From contig DDFE01000242.1 in the NCBI GenBank assembly GCA_002336985.1, positions 5,919 through 13,010 of the forward strand: DNA of 7,092 nucleotides. The letters run 5' to 3'. The DNA is from Sphingomonadales bacterium UBA1936. GTDB lineage: Bacteria > Pseudomonadota > Alphaproteobacteria > Sphingomonadales > Sphingomonadaceae. This document shows, piece by piece, positions 6,551 through 7,092 of this stretch (positions are counted from its first letter, which is position 1; each line of letters opens with the position of its first letter). Made by a program: the position numbers and the translations under genes. The notes below the pieces were generated by a model. It had not been told where the DNA came from. It worked only from the letters and a program-made list of their open reading frames with translations, and did not search any database.

Positions 6551-7092
6551 GCATAGCTTTCGGGTGGATGCGGCAGGCGCGTTTCGGGAATGAGATCGCG
6601 GATCCGCGCGTTGAAACTGCGCAGGCAGACTTCGCTCGCGGCAAGCGGTCCTGCGGAGAAAAAGCGCGACTGCATGCCCGCCTGGACCCGCTCGATCAGC
6701 CAGGTGTCCTCGCGATTGACCACGCGGTTGATGCGTTCATTGGCGTAGCGCGCGAGCTTCATCTCGCGGCGATCATCGGGCAGGGCATATGCCATGACCC
6801 GCAACTCGGTGGTCGTGGGGCCGGTCGGCACCCAGTGCATGAAGTCGATCTGGTCGGCGTAGATGTCGAACGCCATGTTCGGCCAGAGCTTCCAGTAGAG
6901 CCATCGCCGCTGCGCATTGTCCGTCAGATGGGGGACATGGGGCAGGTGGGCCTGATAAAACCGCTCCCAGAAATTATTCGATGGCGTGTCGGCCAGTTCG
7001 CCCGACATCCGGTCGCACCAGCCGTGCGCCTCGATACGGTAGCTTTTGCCGAACATTCGCGTCAGGCCATCGTGCGCGACGGGAATGTGCAG
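6547..7092 (-). CDS. Rieske-type ring-hydroxylating oxygenase alpha subunit, C-terminal part (5' partial)
   Basis: The frame is open through the right edge. The ATG at 7056 is internal, since the 12 codons before it read LHIPVAHDGLTR, which holds the H-x4-H iron-ligand pair (fragment residues 2 and 7). The 181 residues seen are the SRPBCC-type catalytic domain. The third iron ligand is probably D129 in REDTWLIERVQAGMQS (127-142), the usual Asp motif. Other typical blocks are LYWKLWPNMAFDIYADQID (65-83) and YALPDDRREMKLARY (102-116). The N-terminal Rieske [2Fe-2S] domain must lie beyond the window. Such enzymes use O2 and reductase-supplied electrons to hydroxylate or dihydroxylate aromatics, or to oxidise quaternary amines, leading in some cases to N-dealkylation. 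The substrate class cannot be fixed from this half. No ferredoxin or reductase is visible. It is the upstream partner of the FAD oxidoreductase. Confidence 0.88.
   Translation of the reverse strand: MHIPVAHDGLTRMFGKSYRIEAHGWCDRMSGELADTPSNNFWERFYQAHLPHVPHLTDNAQRRWLYWKLWPNMAFDIYADQIDFMHWVPTGPTTTELRVMAYALPDDRREMKLARYANERINRVVNREDTWLIERVQAGMQSRFFSAGPLAASEVCLRSFNARIRDLIPETRLPHPPESYA

Noticed and set aside
6547..7056. Rieske protein as a complete 169-aa gene starting at 7056
   Set aside because: The frame continues to the right edge and the codons before the Met contain the H-x4-H iron-binding motif, so it is an internal Met of a longer protein.

Overview
The window is GC-rich, densely packed DNA that reads like a chromosome segment of a sphingomonad (Alphaproteobacteria, Sphingomonadales). 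The assignment rests on gene content and protein style: a TPR-sulfotransferase beside a large TonB-dependent receptor whose N-terminus (AIA-Q cleavage site, then DEIIVTAQKRE) and C-terminus (PRTIGLRLGAKF) are typical of that order. No rRNA, tRNA, CRISPR array, insertion sequence or phage gene is visible.

Layout. Positions 1-1116 (+) hold the 3' part of a TPR-containing PAPS-dependent sulfotransferase that runs in from the left edge. A 111-nt gap (1117-1227) follows, with a perfect 15-bp dyad and the probable control region of the next gene. Positions 1228-3669 (+) encode a TonB-dependent outer-membrane receptor (813 aa). Four nucleotides later, 3674-4963 (+) encodes an APC-superfamily amino acid/polyamine-type permease (429 aa). 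Its start codon lies inside a strong perfect hairpin. Two genes on the minus strand converge on it: a PYROXD2/phytoene-desaturase-like FAD oxidoreductase (6550-4943) and, upstream of it, the C-terminal catalytic domain of a Rieske oxygenase alpha subunit (7092-6547, cut by the right edge). The stop and start of this pair overlap as ATGA. The two transcription units overlap tail to tail by 21 nt.

How the genes may work together (inference). The receptor and permease look like a two-membrane uptake pair: the receptor brings a scarce compound across the outer membrane and the permease carries it, or a product of it, across the inner membrane. An APC permease in place of a sugar or MFS transporter suggests a nitrogen-containing substrate such as an amino acid, amine or polyamine-like molecule. 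The opposing Rieske oxygenase/FAD oxidoreductase pair looks catabolic, and both families can act on amine or aromatic substrates. One hypothesis is therefore a locus for uptake and oxidative breakdown of an N-containing (perhaps N-methylated) or aromatic compound. The substrate cannot be read from the sequence. No individual gene family here is new. The less ordinary points are the combination, the hairpin over the permease start, and the dyad upstream of the receptor.
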